A stretch of DNA of 64,000 nt from Pseudomonas putida. Lineage in GTDB: Bacteria; Pseudomonadota; Gammaproteobacteria; Pseudomonadales; Pseudomonadaceae. Made by a program: the position numbers and the translations under genes. Numbering within the stretch: position 1 is the first letter of the stretch; every line of letters starts with the position of its first letter. This document shows positions 60,925 through 64,000 of this stretch, piece by piece. The DNA lies in the NCBI RefSeq assembly GCF_002025705.1, contig NZ_CP018846.1:1665501-1729500 (forward strand), read 5' to 3'. A model generated the notes under the pieces. That model saw only the letters and a program-made list of their open reading frames with translations. It ran no database searches and was not told the origin of the DNA.

Positions 60925-61515
60925 TTACGTCAATTGTGATTGCTGATTGGCTAGTTTGGATCTAATGAAGTCACCAAAGCTACCGTCATTCCATTCGCTG
61001 AGGTCAATAATCTTCCCTGCATGGCGGAAGTCTTTTGTATTTAGCGTAACAACGGTGATTTCCATTGACCATTCCCCGTAATCAACATCGGTTTGGTTTT
61101 TTAGCAATCCGCTACCTTGGCGCTTGGTCCCGGACTCACCTCCCACTTTTTTGTGTTTAGTGTCATCGTTGGCAAAATCACGACCTTCGACACTAGTCAT
61201 GTACCCGCCGCCAACCACATTTCCGTCGGGCATCATATCGCCGAGCCCAGCACATTGATTGCAGTCCGACCCGAGATCTCCGAGGACTAGCCACTGGGCA
61301 GGCTTCATATCCACAGCTTTCATCTGTTCCCGAATGTAATTTCCTGTGGCCCGCGCCTCAGATCGCTCGTGATCTTCTGATGGGATTTCTAGCGAGCCAT
61401 TTAGGCTGATATTGAACTCTAGGTCCGTAGCCTGCTCCTCACGTAGATCGACCCCCCTACGCATCAGCTCATCCCAAGCGCAGTTGTCAATTAGCACTGT
61501 TGATTTGGTAGCCAC
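60925..61515 (-). CDS. PIN-like domain protein, prophage cargo
   Basis: 196 residues, GTG start with GGGAGGGG upstream. It opens STVLIDNCAWDEL with an early Asp, has EFNISLNGSLEIP, and ends with TDVDYGEWSMEITVVTLNTKDF (acidic Asp near 162), the pattern of a PIN nuclease active site assembled from N- and C-terminal acidic residues. The middle has SDCNQCAGLGD, which might bind a metal. It is the first gene of a two-gene operon. A ribonuclease role is inferred from these motifs only. Confidence 0.6.
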   Translation of the reverse strand: MATKSTVLIDNCAWDELMRRGVDLREEQATDLEFNISLNGSLEIPSEDHERSEARATGNYIREQMKAVDMKPAQWLVLGDLGSDCNQCAGLGDMMPDGNVVGGGYMTSVEGRDFANDDTKHKKVGGESGTKRQGSGLLKNQTDVDYGEWSMEITVVTLNTKDFRHAGKIIDLSEWNDGSFGDFIRSKLANQQSQLT

Positions 61516-61630
61516 AACCCCTCCCGTTTATTCAACAGCTTTTTTGGACTTTGCGGTTTTCTGCGTTGAAAGCACAAAATACCTACTAGTCAACTTTGCG
61601 GTCCAGGGCTCAGCGCCGCAGTCCAGCCTA

Positions 61631-61795
61631 TTACGAACTATCCCGAATCGTGCGAAGGATGGCAATCGACCTCCCGGCTGCCCAATCCCACACCTGGCGC
61701 GCGCCCTCGTCCCCCCGCCACGCCTGCGGGCTAAATGTGTTGGATATTCCGCATGCCTGCAGCTCTGTCAGAAGAGCGCAGTCATTGGGCTGCAT
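61631..61795 (-). CDS. possible small protein (54 aa)
   Basis: MQPNDCALLTELQACGISNT, then FSPQAWRGDEGARQVWDWAA and GRSIAILRTIRDSS. GC-rich codon use like a genuine Pseudomonas gene. It lies 77 bp downstream of the XRE gene on the same strand. No good ribosome-binding site is seen. The other sequence between the XRE and PIN-like genes (61516-61871) shows nothing else. Confidence 0.35.
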   Translation of the reverse strand: MQPNDCALLTELQACGISNTFSPQAWRGDEGARQVWDWAAGRSIAILRTIRDSS

Positions 61796-61871
61796 TGCCG
61801 GATGAGGGAGGGGCGCAATTCTGCAAAACCCTGCGAGCAGTGCTGATCGCAGGGCGCTGCCATGTGAATGG

Positions 61872-62213
61872 TTAACTCCACTCGAGACTTACGTTGGAAA
61901 AGCCGCGGCTGCTCAGTTCATCCAGGATGTCCTCAATCGTGGCCTCGGTGAGCGTTAGAGCCATGACGGATTTTTTGGTTACACCTTCTTCGGTGCCATC
62001 GTCTTCTTCCTCGAAATCCTCGTCATCAAACAGAACCTTATTAAGCTCCTGCCAGGTGCTCATTGTCGGACGCGACTCACCTCGTTCGTAACGGCCGGGC
62101 ATGACGTGAGAGATGCCTGCTTTCTCAGCGAGCTCCTTGTGATTGAGCCCTGCCTCCTTGCGTGCGTTTTTCAGTGCGTGTCTAAAGTTCGAGCTTTTAG
62201 GGTTGGGTAGCAT
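61872..62213 (-). CDS. XRE-family transcriptional regulator
   Basis: 113 residues. HTH at about 10-65 (RHALKNARKEAGLNHKELAE, KAGISHVMPGRYERGE), then an acidic stretch (DDEDFEEEDDGTEE) and a short C-terminal helix. Not a peptidase-type repressor. It heads the minus-strand cargo group next to attR and may control it. The GGTAAT array lies about 180 bp upstream of its start. Confidence 0.8.
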   Translation of the reverse strand: MLPNPKSSNFRHALKNARKEAGLNHKELAEKAGISHVMPGRYERGESRPTMSTWQELNKVLFDDEDFEEEDDGTEEGVTKKSVMALTLTEATIEDILDELSSRGFSNVSLEWS

Positions 62214-62393
62214 CTGTGTGCGCTCAGTCTATGGTGTTGAGCCGTCAGGTTACACGCGTCACGAAACTGATTCAAGTATCTCGGAAATCGATATGAACGC
62301 TATTTTGTGTACATTTTTGTGTGGCTATAGAGGTGGCTGATGGCACGTTGCGCCTTCGAGAATTTCCCAATTTTCAAGGCCTCCACCAAAAAA

Positions 62394-62668
62394 GGTAATT
62401 TCGGTCAGGAGGGGTATCGAGTAGTGCTGTAGGCCTTGCGGCACATGGCTTTGAGCGATTACCTCGAAAGGTAATCAGGGGTAAGGGTAAAGGTAATTTT
62501 TTCTTAAGTAGCTGATTTTAAAGGGTTTGATATTTTTGGCTTCCAACCCTGCCTTGAGGTAATCCAATTACCTTTCAATTACCAAAAAATTACCTTTTTC
62601 AAAATCGCTGTAGCCCTTTATCTACGTGGCCTCTAGAGCTTTTTCAAGACCCGATTACCAAAATTACC
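62394..62668. repeat. iteron-like array of GGTAAT/ATTACC (10 copies)
   Basis: Forward GGTAAT copies start at 62394, 62470, 62492 and 62558; reverse ATTACC copies start at 62458, 62567, 62578, 62589, 62654 and 62663. Three reverse copies are exactly 11 bp apart and two forward copies 22 bp apart, so many face the same side of the helix. Most are followed by T- or A-runs. The interval 62214-62833 has no supported gene. Confidence 0.85.
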
Positions 62669-62745
62669 ATTTTTCGATGGGTCAACCTGAAACGGCGTTT
62701 CCCCTACTAGGGAGGTCCTGGCGAGGTGACGTACACATCCACTCT

Positions 62746-62762
62746 GGGAACACTCTGGGAAC
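62746..62762. promoter_or_regulatory. candidate integrase arm-type sites beside attR
   Basis: GGGAAC at 62746-62751 and 62757-62762, 11 bp apart with ACTCT between them. Same motif and spacing as the sites beside attL. Confidence 0.5.
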
Positions 62763-62833
62763 AAAACCACTCGCAAACGCGCTCTGCACCCCACGGAAAT
62801 CAAGGCCTCCAGCCCGGCCGACTCCGTTTTGTT

Positions 62834-62861
62834 GAGTTCGAATCTCTACGCTTCCGCCATA
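62834..62861 (+). repeat. attR core (28 bp)
   Basis: Perfect copy of 50933-50960. The base after it (T) differs from attL (C), and the bases before it differ too, which sets the limits of identity. Confidence 0.95.
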
Positions 62862-62864
62862 TTC

Positions 62865-62891
62865 AAAGCCCTGATTATTCAGGGCTTTTTG
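62865..62891 (+). terminator. original tRNA-Ser terminator, now displaced
   Basis: AAAGCCCTGA TTAT TCAGGGCTTTTT, directly after attR. It would have followed tRNA-Ser before the element inserted, so it marks the return to chromosome. Confidence 0.85.
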
Positions 62892-62920
62892 CGTTTTTGG
62901 GGCTTAGAAAATCTGCCCAT

Positions 62921-62938
62921 GGGAACACCTTTGGGAAT
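62921..62938. repeat. GGGAA pair outside attR
   Basis: GGGAAC (62921) and GGGAAT (62933), 12 bp apart, resemble the arm-type sites but lie on the chromosomal side of attR. They could be the trace of another element once inserted at the same tRNA. Confidence 0.35.
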
Positions 62939-63030
62939 GGTTGGTTTCGGCAGTAAGTACCTACCTGCCTTGCAGTCCGGATAGCCACAAGAGTTCTCCA
63001 GCTGGTTCGTTCGCCCCCAACCCCGCGCCC

Positions 63031-63945
63031 TCAAATCCCCCCAGCCTGGTGCATACAGGTGTTCAGGTCTTCAAGAAACGCCCGCAAAATCGGCGGCGGT
63101 GTCACGCCGCGCCGGGTGATCACGTCGAAGGGCGAGGTGAGGTCCAGGGTATTCGCACCCAGCCGGCGCATTTCGCCGGTCTTGACCCACTGCTCGGCAA
63201 AATGCACCGGCAGAAACCCGATATAAGCACCGGAAATGATCAGGATCGCGGCCGCCTCGATGTTCTCCACGGTCGCGGCGGCCTTGGTGATGCCCAGTTG
63301 CTCCAGGTCGTATTGCTGCATGTAGCCGCGCACCACGATATGGCACTGGCGGACCTCTTCAAGCAGCCGGCCGTTCGCCGCCTTGCTGGCGTACAACGGA
63401 TGGCGTCGGCCGCAGTAGAGCCCCAGGGCTTCGTCGTACAGCGGCAAGTACGAAAGCCCCGGCACGCGCAGCGGAAAATGACCGATGGCCAGGTGCAGCC
63501 GGCTGTCCAGTACACGCTCTTCCAGCTCCGCCGGGGCGCCGATGTAGATGTGCAGGTGGGCATCGTGCCCGCGTGAAACAAAGCGCTGGGTGGTGCGCGG
63601 CAGAGGCGAGGCATTGTCGGTCAGGGTGGAGTCGATGATGCCCAGGTTGAGCTTGCCGCTGATGTGCTGCTTGAGCACGTCGGCATCCAGGCAAAAACTT
63701 TCCACGGCGCTGAGCAGGCGCAAGGTCGCTTCGTGGATGGCCACACCCTGTTCGGTCAGGCGAAAGCCACTGCGCCCGCGCTGGCACAGCTTGACCCCAA
63801 GGCGGGTTTCCAGGTGGGTCATCTGTTCGCTGATGGTCGACTGGCCGGCGTTGAGGGCGGCCTGCGCGGCGGAAAAGCCACCGCACCTGACGATGGTGGT
63901 GAATACCCTGAGGAGCTTCAGATCGACGTCGTGGAGCTGGATCAC
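63031..63945 (-). CDS. LysR-family transcriptional regulator
   Basis: 304 residues from a GTG at 63945, chosen because AGGAGG lies six bases upstream; a GTG at 63969 would place that Shine-Dalgarno inside the gene. N-terminal HTH: IQLHDVDLKLLRVFTTIVRC, then NAGQSTISEQMTHLE. The effector domain is full length. Its targets lie outside the window. Confidence 0.88.
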   Translation of the reverse strand: MIQLHDVDLKLLRVFTTIVRCGGFSAAQAALNAGQSTISEQMTHLETRLGVKLCQRGRSGFRLTEQGVAIHEATLRLLSAVESFCLDADVLKQHISGKLNLGIIDSTLTDNASPLPRTTQRFVSRGHDAHLHIYIGAPAELEERVLDSRLHLAIGHFPLRVPGLSYLPLYDEALGLYCGRRHPLYASKAANGRLLEEVRQCHIVVRGYMQQYDLEQLGITKAAATVENIEAAAILIISGAYIGFLPVHFAEQWVKTGEMRRLGANTLDLTSPFDVITRRGVTPPPILRAFLEDLNTCMHQAGGI

Positions 63946-64000
63946 TGGGGCCTCCTGGCGGTGCGTCACATCGCGCTGGCTGATATGAGCGTCCGGCCAT

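Larger units (their letters stand above)
50933..62861. mobile_element. decayed P2-like prophage integrated in tRNA-Ser
   Basis: Bounded by a perfect 28-bp direct repeat of the tRNA 3' end. It contains a tyrosine integrase next to the left end, CI/Cro/CII-type regulators, a broken primase-helicase, an internally deleted gene D and a frameshifted portal gene Q. Gene D and Q lie on opposite strands at the ends of what was the head-tail block, as in phage P2. Terminase, capsid and nearly all tail genes are absent, so it cannot make particles alone. Intact cargo lies between CI and D and between Q and the right end, with AT-richer codon use. Confidence 0.88.

Noticed and set aside
62394..62668. 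CRISPR array
   Set aside because: The repeats are 6-mers in both orientations with variable spacing, not 23-37-bp direct repeats with uniform spacers, and no cas genes are present.

Overview
The window is a high-GC Pseudomonas chromosome segment, most like the P. putida group. The evidence is the gene order infA-clpA-clpS-cspD-icd/idh-nudix-mnmA-hflD-purB, the block ftsK-lolA-rarA-crcB-serS-cysG, an OprD porin, and paired inverted REP elements of the GGGAGCGGCCTTG / TAGGAGCGGCTTC type between many genes. All identifications come from reading the sequence; no database search was possible.

Layout. 1-7236 is a polyamine module: a gamma-glutamylputrescine-synthetase-like ligase, a PuuR-like regulator and an FAD oxidoreductase on the minus strand, then a LysR regulator, agmatine deiminase and a polyamine-binding protein on the plus strand. 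7348-32341 is core housekeeping: topB, a GNAT, roxA, purB, hflD, mnmA, a nudix hydrolase, the two unrelated isocitrate dehydrogenases, cspD, the N-degron genes clpS/clpA/bpt/aat around infA, then ftsK, lolA, rarA, crcB, serS and cysG.

32380-44735 is an uptake and catabolism locus of unknown substrate. One arm (minus) is thiolase, acyl-CoA synthetase, two small PPC/DUF296 proteins and an OprD porin. The divergent arm (plus) is a Tat-exported TRAP binding protein, a fused TRAP permease and an SDR. A LysR regulator, a sensor-less sigma54 activator and a second SDR follow. The intergenic region between the arms carries two divergent -24/-12 sigma54 promoters with a large inverted repeat between them, so one activator may switch both arms. 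44771-50738 is glutathionyl-hydroquinone reductase, a ybiB-like gene, tusBCDE (tRNA 2-thiolation), a xanthine/uracil permease and a YccA-family protein.

50871-62861 is tRNA-Ser(TGA) followed by an 11.9-kb integrated element bounded by a perfect 28-bp repeat of the tRNA 3' end. It is a decayed P2-like prophage. It keeps a tyrosine integrase, CI/Cro/CII-type regulators and small early genes. The primase-helicase, late-control gene D and portal gene Q are broken, and almost the whole head-tail block appears to have been lost in one D/Q-joining deletion. What looks intact is accessory cargo: a short-tail membrane protein, a coiled-coil two-helix membrane protein, a PIN-like protein with a partner gene, and an XRE regulator. 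Next to attR lies a striking array of ten GGTAAT/ATTACC copies, several phased at 11 bp, and GGGAA pairs at about 11-bp spacing occur beside both att sites. The window ends with a LysR regulator.
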